A DNA stretch of 64,000 bases, taken from contig JAHZDE010000002.1 in the NCBI GenBank assembly GCA_019422525.1, positions 124,001-188,000 on the forward strand, given 5' to 3'. This DNA comes from Clostridiales bacterium (lineage in GTDB: Bacteria > Bacillota > Clostridia > Oscillospirales > Acutalibacteraceae). Of the stretch, positions 47,582 through 56,102 are shown piece after piece. The position numbers and the translations under genes are program-made. The notes beneath the pieces were generated by a model. It had not been told where the DNA came from. It was given only the letters and a program-made list of their open reading frames with translations, and made no database searches. The first letter of the stretch is position 1, and every line of letters begins with the position of its first letter.

Positions 47582-48769
47582 ATGCAGGAAACGATTCTCA
47601 TTAAACTGGGAGAACTGGTGCTCAAAGGGTTAAACCGAAAGACCTTTGAATCGGTGCTTCTCAAAAATATTCGACGCCGGTTGATGCCTCTGGGAGAGTT
47701 TGAAGTGAAATCTGCCCAGTCTACTATTTATGTGATTCCCAAAAACGACGAGGCCGATTTGGATGCAGCCGAAGAAAAAATCGGAAAGATTTTCGGAATT
47801 GTATCCTACTCCCGCGCCTGCACGGTAGAGAAAGACCTTGCCGCCATTGAAAAAGCGGCAGCGGAGTATTTGCGTGAAGAATTGATGAATGTTTCCACAT
47901 TTAAAGTGGAAAGCAAGCGCTCCGATAAAAAATTTGCCTATACTTCCCCGGAGATTTCCTGTGAGGTAGGAGGCTACTTGATGGACCAGTTCCCCCATCT
48001 TGAAGTGGATGTTCATAATCCAGACGTGGAAGTGCGTGTGGAAGTACGGGACTTTGGCGCCTATATCCATGGCAACCCCCGTCCGGGCGCCGGTGGAATC
48101 CCGGTGGGAACCGGCGGAAAAGCAGCAATCCTGATTAGCGGCGGTATTGACAGCCCGGTAGCCGCATGGAGTATTGCCAAACGGGGAGTGGAGCTGACAG
48201 CGATTCATTTTGCCAGCCCGCCCTATACCAGCCAGCGTGCCGAAGAAAAGGTGGTGCGTCTGCTGGAAAAGGTAAGCGAATACAGCGGACGGATGGAAAT
48301 GATTACCGTTCCCTTTACACATATTCAGGAGGAAATTCTGGAGAAATGCCCGGAGGAACTGTTTACCATCATCATGCGTCGATTTATGATGCGGGTGGCC
48401 CAGCGGATTGCCCGGAAAAAAGGCTGTGAAGCGCTGATTACCGGTGAGAGTTTGGGACAGGTAGCCAGTCAAACCATGCAGGCTATCGCTTGTACAGATG
48501 CAGCCGTTCAGATGCCGGTATTTCGTCCTTTGATTGGTACAGATAAGGCGGAGATTGTGGCAACTGCTTATAAAATCGGCACCTATGATATTTCCATAGA
48601 GCCTTACGAGGACTGCTGCACAGTATTTACGCCCAAACATCCCCGGACCCGTCCCATTCTTCATATTGTAGAAACGGCTGAGTCGGTATTGGATGATGAG
48701 GCGTTGATAGAAGAGTGTTTGCAGAACCTGCGTTATACGCATATTGGATGGCATAAAAAACAGATATAA
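47582..48769 (+). CDS. thiI: tRNA 4-thiouridine synthase ThiI (no rhodanese domain)
   Basis: ThiI makes 4-thiouridine at position 8 of tRNAs and can supply sulfur for thiamine. The 395-residue protein has an N-terminal ferredoxin-like plus THUMP region (about 1-165, ILIKLGELVLKGLNRKTFE) and a PP-loop ATPase domain with LISGGIDSPVAAW near 180 and the conserved ITGESLGQVASQT. The rhodanese domain of the E. coli enzyme is absent, as in Bacillus, so sulfur is passed by a partner desulfurase. That partner is probably the gene upstream. ATG at 47582 follows GAAAGGAAG. Confidence 0.95.
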   Translation: MQETILIKLGELVLKGLNRKTFESVLLKNIRRRLMPLGEFEVKSAQSTIYVIPKNDEADLDAAEEKIGKIFGIVSYSRACTVEKDLAAIEKAAAEYLREELMNVSTFKVESKRSDKKFAYTSPEISCEVGGYLMDQFPHLEVDVHNPDVEVRVEVRDFGAYIHGNPRPGAGGIPVGTGGKAAILISGGIDSPVAAWSIAKRGVELTAIHFASPPYTSQRAEEKVVRLLEKVSEYSGRMEMITVPFTHIQEEILEKCPEELFTIIMRRFMMRVAQRIARKKGCEALITGESLGQVASQTMQAIACTDAAVQMPVFRPLIGTDKAEIVATAYKIGTYDISIEPYEDCCTVFTPKHPRTRPILHIVETAESVLDDEALIEECLQNLRYTHIGWHKKQI

Positions 48770-48820
48770 ACGCAGCGCGTTGGGCGTTTGCAATTCTTAT
48801 GAAGGAAAGGAAGCCGTTTC

Positions 48821-50095
48821 ATGATTGCAGAAATCCTTTCTGTTGGCACAGAGCTATTGCTGGGTCACACTATCAATACGGATACGGCTATTGTTGCCAG
48901 AGAACTTTCTACCATTGGGGTCAATGTGTTGTATTGTGCCACGGTAGGGGATAATCCCGGACGCTTGGAAGAGGCGGTCCACGTAGCTTTATCCCGAAGT
49001 GATATTTTGATTACCACCGGAGGCTTGGGGCCTACTGGGGATGATTTGACCAAAGAAACCGTCGCGGCAGCTGCCGGAAAAAAGCTGGTGCTTTACGAAG
49101 AGTGCCTGCACCGAATTGAGGAATATTTTAAAGGCCGGCCATGGGGAGAAAGTCAGAAAAAACAGGCTTGGCTTCCCGAAGGCTGCAAGGTGTTGCCCAA
49201 TGACGTGGGAACAGCTCCCGGCTGTATTTTTGAAACTGACGGAGGAAAAATCGTTGTAATGCTGCCGGGCCCGCCGTCAGAGCTTACCCCTATGCTGACC
49301 CGGTATGCCATTCCCGCTTTGGCAGGAAAAGAGCAGGCCGTGATTGTTTCCCAAAATATCCATGTGTTTGGAATCGGGGAAGGCTCGGTTGCCGAGTTGA
49401 TTGACGATTTGATGCAGGGGGCTAATCCTACGGCGGCCACCTATGCCAAAGAAAATGAAATGTTCATCCGTGTAACAGCCCGAGCAGCCACCGAAGAAGA
49501 AGCACGCCAAATGATGGCGCCTCTTTCCCATGAGATTCAAAAACGCATTGGCAGTTATGTCTATGCGGTGGATTGTGAAAGCCTGGAAGAAGTCGCTGTG
49601 CGGGAGCTTCTAAAAGCCGGAAAGACGTTGGCAACAGCGGAATCCTGTACCGGCGGTTTGCTTGCCAAACGGATTACCGATATTTCCGGTGCTTCGCAGG
49701 TGTTTGAAATGGGAGCGGTTACCTATGCCAATCGCATCAAAGAGCAAGTGCTGGGAGTTTCTCATCAAACCCTCGAAGATCACGGAGCAGTGAGCGAAGA
49801 GACGGCTAGAGAAATGGCACAGGGAATCCGGAAAGCAGCAGGCAGTGATTTGGGAATTGGGATTACCGGGATTGCCGGACCGGGCGGCGGTACAAAGGAA
49901 AAGCCGGTAGGACTGGTGTATATTGCGCTGAGTGATGGGAAAGAAACTTGGGTGCGAAAAATGGTCCCCGGAAATCCCGACTATCCTCGCTCTCGCAGCT
50001 GGCAACGGAATATGGCAGCTTCCCATGCGCTGGATATGGTGAGACGGTATCTGCAAAAAACAGGCGGATTGGAAGATGCCGGATTCAAGCGGTAA
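48821..50095 (+). CDS. cinA: CinA-family protein (MoeA-like domain plus nicotinamide-nucleotide amidase)
   Basis: The 424-residue protein has an N-terminal MoCF-like domain (MIAEILSVGTELLLGHTINT, TTGGLGPTGDDLTKETVAAA, MLPGPPSELTPML) and a C-terminal CinA domain (about 260-415) with TAESCTGGLLAKRITDISGAS and GITGIAGPGGGTKEKPVG. The C-terminal half deamidates nicotinamide mononucleotide in well-studied members, part of NAD recycling. The first half acts on ADP-ribose-type compounds in some. It is the third gene of the desulfurase-thiI-cinA run, 51 bp after thiI. Confidence 0.95.
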   Translation: MIAEILSVGTELLLGHTINTDTAIVARELSTIGVNVLYCATVGDNPGRLEEAVHVALSRSDILITTGGLGPTGDDLTKETVAAAAGKKLVLYEECLHRIEEYFKGRPWGESQKKQAWLPEGCKVLPNDVGTAPGCIFETDGGKIVVMLPGPPSELTPMLTRYAIPALAGKEQAVIVSQNIHVFGIGEGSVAELIDDLMQGANPTAATYAKENEMFIRVTARAATEEEARQMMAPLSHEIQKRIGSYVYAVDCESLEEVAVRELLKAGKTLATAESCTGGLLAKRITDISGASQVFEMGAVTYANRIKEQVLGVSHQTLEDHGAVSEETAREMAQGIRKAAGSDLGIGITGIAGPGGGTKEKPVGLVYIALSDGKETWVRKMVPGNPDYPRSRSWQRNMAASHALDMVRRYLQKTGGLEDAGFKR

Positions 50096-50127
50096 AATCA
50101 TTTGGATGATGACAAAGGAGGTGCCTT

Positions 50128-51210
50128 ATGGGCAAAGAATCTCAGTCGCAGCCGCGGCAGAAAAAGCCTTTTTGGAAAAGTTGGATTCCCTGGAAAGGGG
50201 ATAGTGCAGGACAGATTATCTTAAAAATTATTACACTATTGATGTTGATAGTCTTTCTGGTTTCTGCGGGATATTTGGTAAATGAACTGATTATCCTGCC
50301 GGCTGAGACTGATAAAACCGTGGATGAGATTCAGGAGATTTTCTATAACATACCGGAAGATACCTCCTCAGCTTCTTCTACTGACAGCGGCTCCTCTCAG
50401 AAAGAAACTTCAGATACAGAGGAAACGCCCGAGCCGCAGCGGCCAGAAATGACCGATGAACAGGCCAGACAGCAGATTAAAGAGCTGCAAAAGGTAAATC
50501 CGGACATTGTAGGATGGATTCGGATTCCCAATACGGTCATTGATTATCCGGTATTACAGTCTTCCGAAAGTGACCCGGAATACTATTTGTATCGGAACTA
50601 CCGGAAGGAAAACACCAAATATGGCAGCATTTTTATGCAGGCGGGGACTGCATTGGATGGCTCCGACCAGAATATGATTCTTTATGGCCACAGTATGAGA
50701 GACGGGCGCATGTTTGCCCAGTTGCTGCAGTTTGGCCAGTTAGACGTATACAAAAACTCGCCGGTGATTACATTTAATACCGCAGAGGGCGGCGGAAAAT
50801 GGAAGATTATTTCTGTGTTTAAAACGAATACCGATGAGAGCCAGGGAGAGCCCTTTGCCTATACGTATGACCATTTTGGATCAGACTCCTCGTATTTGAA
50901 CTTTGTGTATCAGGTGCGCCAGCGTTCGATTATTGATACCGGTGTGGATTTTAATGAAAATGATACGATTCTCACCTTGTCCACCTGTTCCTATGAATTT
51001 GACGGCTTCCGGACGGTGGTTGTGGCCCGGCTGGTTCGGGATGGTGAGGACGCTTCTGTGGATACTTCCAAGGCAACTTACAACTCAAAGGTGGTCTATC
51101 CGGACTGCTGGTATGACCGCTATGGCGGCAGTGTTCCCAAATGGCCGGATACCTTTGAAGAGGCATTGGACCAAGGGCTGATTGACTGGTATACGCCGAC
51201 AAAGGAGTAA
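50128..51210 (+). CDS. srtB: Class B sortase
   Basis: Sortases join secreted proteins to peptidoglycan. The 360-residue protein has a basic cytosolic start, one membrane segment (about 32-52), a Ser/Glu/Thr-rich linker (about 75-110), and a catalytic domain with VGWIRIPNTVIDYPVLQS. The catalytic triad is the His in YGHSMRDGRMFAQL (B-type spacing), the Cys in LSTCSYEF and the Arg in GFRTVVVARL. The long linker and C-terminal extension (PDCWYDRYGGSVPKWPDTFE) are features of Clostridial class B enzymes. No substrate with a sorting signal is seen in this window. GGAGG lies before the ATG. Confidence 0.93.
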   Translation: MGKESQSQPRQKKPFWKSWIPWKGDSAGQIILKIITLLMLIVFLVSAGYLVNELIILPAETDKTVDEIQEIFYNIPEDTSSASSTDSGSSQKETSDTEETPEPQRPEMTDEQARQQIKELQKVNPDIVGWIRIPNTVIDYPVLQSSESDPEYYLYRNYRKENTKYGSIFMQAGTALDGSDQNMILYGHSMRDGRMFAQLLQFGQLDVYKNSPVITFNTAEGGGKWKIISVFKTNTDESQGEPFAYTYDHFGSDSSYLNFVYQVRQRSIIDTGVDFNENDTILTLSTCSYEFDGFRTVVVARLVRDGEDASVDTSKATYNSKVVYPDCWYDRYGGSVPKWPDTFEEALDQGLIDWYTPTKE

Positions 51211-51224
51211 TCCCGCAAAAATAT

Positions 51225-51260
51225 AGGCAGCTTTTCCTATGGAAAGCTGCCTGTTGTTTT
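51225..51260 (+). terminator. Intrinsic terminator after srtB
   Basis: AGGCAGCTTTTCC (51225-51237) and GGAAAGCTGCCT (51241-51252) flank a TAT loop and are followed by GTTGTTTT. Confidence 0.85.
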
Positions 51261-51301
51261 ATAAGCTGATTGCTGAATATAGAAAAAAGGAGCGCGATTT
51301 C

Positions 51302-53119
51302 ATGGATATTTTCGGACAATTCCGGGCAGCAGATTCCCTATTTCGCCTTCTTACCGGCGATATGGAGCATGTAACCTCTTATCCTTTTCAGCCGAGGCAA
51401 CGGAAAGCTTGGGTCCCTTCTGCTGTTATGCCAATGGGGATTCCGGAAGAACAGGGAGTCTCCAGCCGGACAATAGCGGAATTTTTCAGGCGTATGGATG
51501 AGGACAATACCCTATGCCCTCATGGGGTTGTCATTTTGCGGCATGGACAAAGAATTGCAGAAGGGGTATGGAAGCCCTATTCCTCTAAAATTCCCCAGAT
51601 GCAGTTTTCTTTGTCAAAAAGTGTGGCAGGGATGGCGGTAGGACTTGCTATCAGTGAAGGATTGTTATCACTGGACGAAACCATGGGGGGGATTTTTCCC
51701 GATAAGCTGCCGCCGTTTTATATGGGAAAACCGGGAACCGTAACAATAAAACAACTGCTGACCATGAGCTCCGGGGTGAAATTTAACGAAATGGGCTCGG
51801 TTTCCGAAAAAGACTGGGTTCGGGGCTGGTTGCTTTCAGACTGTGAATTTGCGCCGGGCAGCCGGTTTTCCTATAACAGTATGAATACCTATATGCTTTG
51901 TGCGGCCTTATGCCGTAAAACGGGGCAATCCGTTATGGAATATCTTCGGCACCGGTTATGGGAGCCGCTGGGAATTCGAAATGCAGAATGGGAAACCTGT
52001 CCTATGGGGATTGAAAAGGGAGGCTGGGGATTGTATCTGACTCCCGGAGATATGGCGAAACTGGGACAGTTATACCTGCAAAACGGCAAATGGACGAATG
52101 CTGAAGGAAAAACGAGACAAATTTTGCCAAAGGAATGGGTACAGCAGGCTACCCAAAAACAAATAGACTGTAAAATGGGGGAGCGGGATGCTTGGTATGG
52201 ATATCAGTTGTGGGGACTTCCTTGGGGAGATGGATATCAGTTTAACGGTGTTTTCGGACAGTATGTGGTGGTACTTCCAGAACAGGATATGGTGATTGCC
52301 GTTACCAGTGGAAACGAAAAACTATTTGAAGACCGGACTTTGCTGCATATTCATGATTGCTTTTGCCAAAAAGATTCCCTTTCCGAAACACCTCTGCCAA
52401 TCAATATGGCAGACCTGCGGGAGCTAAGGAAAGTATTGGAAGGGCTTTATGTCATTCATGGGTGGAAGCCAGCAGAAGTTCCGGAGAAAAAGTCTTTTGT
52501 CAGGCGATTGTTTGGACACCCACAGCCGAAAAAGCCCATTCGTCCGTTGGCATCCCGATATAATGGAAGAATATACCGATTTCCCAAAAGCACAGGTTCT
52601 CTTCTGCCCCTGATTGTGGCGGGCGTCCACGGAAATTTTCCCGGAAATATTACGCAGGTACGGTTTCGATTTGGAGAAGACCGGGCAAGATTCTGGTTTT
52701 GGGAAGGGGAGGAACAATATACTTTCCAGGCGGGATATCATGGAGAAATGCTGCCGGGAGAACTTGGTATCCGTGGAGAGACCTATCCTTTCCGAAGTGG
52801 TGTGCTTTCCACTTTTGATGAAGAGGGAAGGGTCGTGCTCAAACTGTTTTTGGTGTTTTTGGAAACCCCAAGTATCCGTACTTTAAAATTTATTTTTTAC
52901 GGCGAGGACGGAGAAAAAGTACTGGTTCGGTTTGAAGAAAGGCCTTCTGCCCTGAAAGCGGTGGAAATGCTGGCCTCTTTGGTTACCGGTGGAAAAAAGC
53001 CGGAAGAAATATTTCCGGAAACAGTACAAAAGCTGCCTCTGTTTTCCCGGACGAAAGCATTTCTTTGCCCGCGCATCAAGGGGAAATGGGAACGGGAAGA
53101 AACAGAAACTCCAAAATAG
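51302..53119 (+). CDS. Serine hydrolase of the beta-lactamase/PBP4* group with an extra C-terminal domain
   Basis: The 605-residue protein has a serine beta-lactamase-like domain (about 40-370) with the nucleophile motif SLSKSVAGMAVGLA (Ser-x-x-Lys) near 108 and YNSMNTYML as the Tyr-x-Asn motif. The rest of the fold has GWGLYLTPGDMAKLGQLYLQ. Residues about 380-605 form an additional, beta-rich domain of unknown type. No secretion signal is visible, so it is probably cytosolic. Relatives are esterases, D-amino-acid peptidases or unknown. ATG at 51302 follows AAGGAG. It stands alone. Confidence 0.85.
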   Translation: MDIFGQFRAADSLFRLLTGDMEHVTSYPFQPRQRKAWVPSAVMPMGIPEEQGVSSRTIAEFFRRMDEDNTLCPHGVVILRHGQRIAEGVWKPYSSKIPQMQFSLSKSVAGMAVGLAISEGLLSLDETMGGIFPDKLPPFYMGKPGTVTIKQLLTMSSGVKFNEMGSVSEKDWVRGWLLSDCEFAPGSRFSYNSMNTYMLCAALCRKTGQSVMEYLRHRLWEPLGIRNAEWETCPMGIEKGGWGLYLTPGDMAKLGQLYLQNGKWTNAEGKTRQILPKEWVQQATQKQIDCKMGERDAWYGYQLWGLPWGDGYQFNGVFGQYVVVLPEQDMVIAVTSGNEKLFEDRTLLHIHDCFCQKDSLSETPLPINMADLRELRKVLEGLYVIHGWKPAEVPEKKSFVRRLFGHPQPKKPIRPLASRYNGRIYRFPKSTGSLLPLIVAGVHGNFPGNITQVRFRFGEDRARFWFWEGEEQYTFQAGYHGEMLPGELGIRGETYPFRSGVLSTFDEEGRVVLKLFLVFLETPSIRTLKFIFYGEDGEKVLVRFEERPSALKAVEMLASLVTGGKKPEEIFPETVQKLPLFSRTKAFLCPRIKGKWEREETETPK

Positions 53120-53177
53120 TTTTCAACTGGAATTCAAAAACTCGTGGAAAACATTTTCTCATAGTTTTGGCATAGAA

Positions 53178-53211
53178 AAAAGCCCAGTAGGAACGATTTC
53201 CTACCGGGCTT
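53178..53211. terminator. Bidirectional terminator between the serine hydrolase and purC
   Basis: AAAGCCC-A-GTAGGAA pairs with TTCCTAC-C-GGGCTTT around CGAT, with A and T runs on both sides. Confidence 0.88.
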
Positions 53212-53229
53212 TGCTTTTTTACACTTAAC

Positions 53230-54087
53230 TTAATAAGAGAGCTCTTCTCCAGTCAGGCGCTTGTAAGCGTCCAGATACTTTTCACGGGTCTTTTCAATGA
53301 CTTCCTGAGGAAGATGCTCGGGGGCGCTGCCCTTGTAGCCGTTATTTTGCAGCCAGTCGCGCAGGTACTGCTTGTCAAAGCTGTCCTGTCCTCTGCCCAC
53401 TTCATAGGTATCCTGTGCCCAGAACCGGCTGGAATCGGGGGTCAGCACTTCATCGCCCAGTACCAGCTCGCCGTTCTCGTCCAAGCCAAATTCCAGCTTA
53501 GTGTCGGCCAGGATGATGCCCTTGGTCAGAGCGTAGTCAGCGCACTTCTTGTAGACCTCGATAGTCTTATCCCGCACCTTAGTGGCCAATTCAACGCCCA
53601 GAATCTCGCAGGCACGGTCAAAGGAGATGTTCTCGTCATGCTCGCCCAGCTCTGCCTTCGTGGAGGGGGTAAACAGGGGCTCCGGCAGTTTCTGGGATTC
53701 CTGCAATCCCTCGGGCAAAGGCATTCCACAGATGGTGCCGGTCTTCTGATAATCGGCCCAGCCAGAACCGGTGATGTAGCCGCGCACAATGCACTCTACC
53801 GGCAGCATCTTCAGCTTTTTCACCCACATGCTGCGGCCCTTGAATTCTTCTTTGCGGAACTCTTCGGGGAATTCGTTCCAATCAGTGCTGATAATGTGGT
53901 TAGGCACAATATCAGCCACATACCGGAACCAGAATGCAGAAAGCTGATTCAGAATGACACCCTTATCCTGAATATTATCGGGCATAATCACATCAAATGC
54001 CGAAATTCTGTCGGATACCACAATCATCAGGCTGTCATCGTTTACTTCATAAATGTCGCGAACCTTGCCGCTGCTAATTTTACGCAT
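53230..54087 (-). CDS. purC: SAICAR synthetase PurC
   Basis: PurC couples aspartate to carboxyaminoimidazole ribonucleotide in purine synthesis. The 285-residue protein has KISSGKVRDIYEVNDDSLMI (nucleotide-binding Gly loop), VVSDRISAFDVIMPDNIQDK, ECIVRGYITGSGWADYQKTG, DTKLEFGLDENGELVLGDEV and LTPDSSRFW, all in standard order. I chose ATG at 54087 because AAGGCGG is six bases upstream of it; earlier ATGs at 54093 and upstream are worse. No other purine gene is in the window, and no purine riboswitch is seen; the gene has its own promoter. Confidence 0.95.
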   Translation of the reverse strand: MRKISSGKVRDIYEVNDDSLMIVVSDRISAFDVIMPDNIQDKGVILNQLSAFWFRYVADIVPNHIISTDWNEFPEEFRKEEFKGRSMWVKKLKMLPVECIVRGYITGSGWADYQKTGTICGMPLPEGLQESQKLPEPLFTPSTKAELGEHDENISFDRACEILGVELATKVRDKTIEVYKKCADYALTKGIILADTKLEFGLDENGELVLGDEVLTPDSSRFWAQDTYEVGRGQDSFDKQYLRDWLQNNGYKGSAPEHLPQEVIEKTREKYLDAYKRLTGEELSY

Positions 54088-54142
54088 AATCATCCGCCTT
54101 ATCATAATCAAAGTAGCTTGTACCAAGCCGAAATCTGTCTCT

Positions 54143-54172
54143 ATTATACACTGAGGCCCGGATAAAGTTCAA
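54143..54172 (-). promoter_or_regulatory. Promoter of purC
   Basis: On the minus strand TTGAAC (54172-54167), 18 bp and TATAAT (54148-54143). Confidence 0.6.
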
Positions 54173-54188
54173 CCGGTTCTAAAAGATT

Positions 54189-54209
54189 TATACAGACTCC
54201 GGCTGTATA
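54189..54209 (-). terminator. Hairpin after aspS, weak terminator candidate
   Basis: TATACAG (54189-54195) and CTGTATA (54203-54209) form a seven-bp stem followed on the minus strand by AATCTTTTA. Confidence 0.4.
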
Positions 54210-54233
54210 CAAGCCCAAAATAAGAACTGCTCT

Positions 54234-56018
54234 TTATTCTTCGGTTTTCTTCAGCATAATTCCCAGTTCGTCCAGCTGCTGGGCGTCGACCGTACCGGGA
54301 GCCTCGGTCATCAGCTCGCTGGCGTTCTGTACCTTGGGGAATGCCACCACATCGCGCAGAGTGGAGCAACCCAGCATCTGCATTACCAAACGGTCCAGGC
54401 CAATACCCATGCCGCCGTGCGGGGGTGCACCGTATTTGAAAGCATCCGTCAGGAAGCCAAACTTCTGATAGGATTCTTCTTCACTCAGCCCCAGCAGACG
54501 GAACATGCGCTTCTGCAGGTCAGGGTCGGTGATACGAATGGAGCCGCTGGACAGCTCAATGCCATTGAGCACCAGGTCGTAAGCCTGTGCCCGCACGTTG
54601 CCCTGATCGCTCTCCAAATAGGGGATGCACTCCTCCAGGGGAGCGGTGAAGGGATGGTGCATGGCCACATACTGGCCCAGATCCTCGTCAAACTCGAAGA
54701 AGGGGAATTCAACTACCCACAGGAAGTTGTAGCCCTTGCGCTCAATCCCCAGCTTGTCCGCCACTTCCAGACGCAGGGCACCCAGCTGAGGCAGCACATG
54801 GCTGGTTTTGGTATCGGCGATAATGAGCACTACGTCTCCAGTCTCTGCGCCAGCACGTTCCAAAATAGCGTTCATTTCTTCCTCGGTCATGAACTTGGAG
54901 AAGGAAGCCTTCATACCCTCGGGAGCCATGCGCACCCAGGCAAGGCCCTTGCCGCCGATACCCTTAATCATGTCGGTCAGCTTGTCAATTTCTTTTCTGG
55001 AAAGAACCGATACTGCATTTTTCGCTGTAATGCAGCGGACAGAACCGCCGCCCTGGACAGCGCCGGAGAATACACCGAAGCCGCAGTCCTTTACCAGGTC
55101 GCTCAAGTCGATGAGTTCCATGCCGAAGCGGGTGTCGGGCTTGTCGGAGCCATAGCGCTCCATAGCCTCTTTATAGGTGAGCCGGGGCAGAGGCAGGGGA
55201 ACATCTATGCCTAAAACATCTTTAAAGACACGCTGGACAAATCCCTCACCGATTTTCAGAACATCCTCCATTTCTACGAAGGACATTTCCAGGTCAATCT
55301 GGGTGAATTCCGGCTGACGGTCGGCGCGCAGGTCCTCATCGCGGAAGCAGCGGGCAATCTGCATATAGCGGTCAAAACCGGCTACCATGGAAAGCTGCTT
55401 ATACAGCTGAGGAGACTGGGGCAGCGCATAGAAGCTACCCTTGTGAATACGGCTGGGCACCAAAAAGTCTCTTGCGCCTTCGGGCGTGGACTTAATGAGC
55501 ATAGGGGTTTCGATTTCAATGAAGCCGTTCTCGTCAAAATAGTCCCGAGCAACCTTGGCGATTTTGTGGCGCATGAGGATATTTTTCTGCAAGTCGGGAC
55601 GGCGCAAATCCAGATAACGGTATTTCAGACGCAGGTCCTCTTTTACGCGGGAATTTTCCACGATTTCAAAGGGAGGGGTTTCAGCCTTGCCCAGTACCCG
55701 CAGCTCCTGCACATAGATTTCCACTTCGCCGGTAGGAATTTCCATGTTCTTGGAGTCGCGCTCCCGGACAACGCCCCGGGCAGCCAGTACAAATTCAGAA
55801 CGGGCGGTAAAAGCCTTATCAAAAACAGCCCGATCGGTGCTGTCGTCAAAGGTCAGCTGTACAATGCCGGTACGGTCCCGCAGGTCAATAAAAATCAACT
55901 GTCCCAAGTCGCGCTGACGCTGTACCCAGCCAAATACGACTGCTTCCTTTCCAATATCCGACGGACGAAGTTCTCCACAATAATGGGTGCGCTTGAGTCC
56001 TTTGATGGATTCTGCCAT
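54234..56018 (-). CDS. aspS: Aspartyl-tRNA synthetase
   Basis: AspS charges tRNA-Asp. The 594-residue class II enzyme has an N-terminal OB-fold anticodon-binding domain (VFGWVQRQRDLGQLIFIDLR near 30), and motif 2 FRDEDLRADRQPEFTQIDLE with the catalytic Arg/Glu. A GAD insertion domain (about 285-410) is typical of bacterial AspS. Motif 3 is PHGGMGIGLDRLVMQMLG. Length is normal. It follows hisS by 84 bp on one transcript, so the hisS T-box probably controls it as well. Whether it also charges tRNA-Asn cannot be judged here. Confidence 0.96.
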   Translation of the reverse strand: MAESIKGLKRTHYCGELRPSDIGKEAVVFGWVQRQRDLGQLIFIDLRDRTGIVQLTFDDSTDRAVFDKAFTARSEFVLAARGVVRERDSKNMEIPTGEVEIYVQELRVLGKAETPPFEIVENSRVKEDLRLKYRYLDLRRPDLQKNILMRHKIAKVARDYFDENGFIEIETPMLIKSTPEGARDFLVPSRIHKGSFYALPQSPQLYKQLSMVAGFDRYMQIARCFRDEDLRADRQPEFTQIDLEMSFVEMEDVLKIGEGFVQRVFKDVLGIDVPLPLPRLTYKEAMERYGSDKPDTRFGMELIDLSDLVKDCGFGVFSGAVQGGGSVRCITAKNAVSVLSRKEIDKLTDMIKGIGGKGLAWVRMAPEGMKASFSKFMTEEEMNAILERAGAETGDVVLIIADTKTSHVLPQLGALRLEVADKLGIERKGYNFLWVVEFPFFEFDEDLGQYVAMHHPFTAPLEECIPYLESDQGNVRAQAYDLVLNGIELSSGSIRITDPDLQKRMFRLLGLSEEESYQKFGFLTDAFKYGAPPHGGMGIGLDRLVMQMLGCSTLRDVVAFPKVQNASELMTEAPGTVDAQQLDELGIMLKKTEE

Positions 56019-56102
56019 GATGATAGCCTCCTATTAGTTAGTAACTCAAAAGTATATAGTGAATATCAAAATATATGGAAAATCAATTATCAAATGGTTT
56101 TA

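Noticed and set aside
53120..54233. Purine riboswitch for purC
   Set aside because: The region upstream of purC is too short and lacks the conserved loops; it holds an ordinary promoter.
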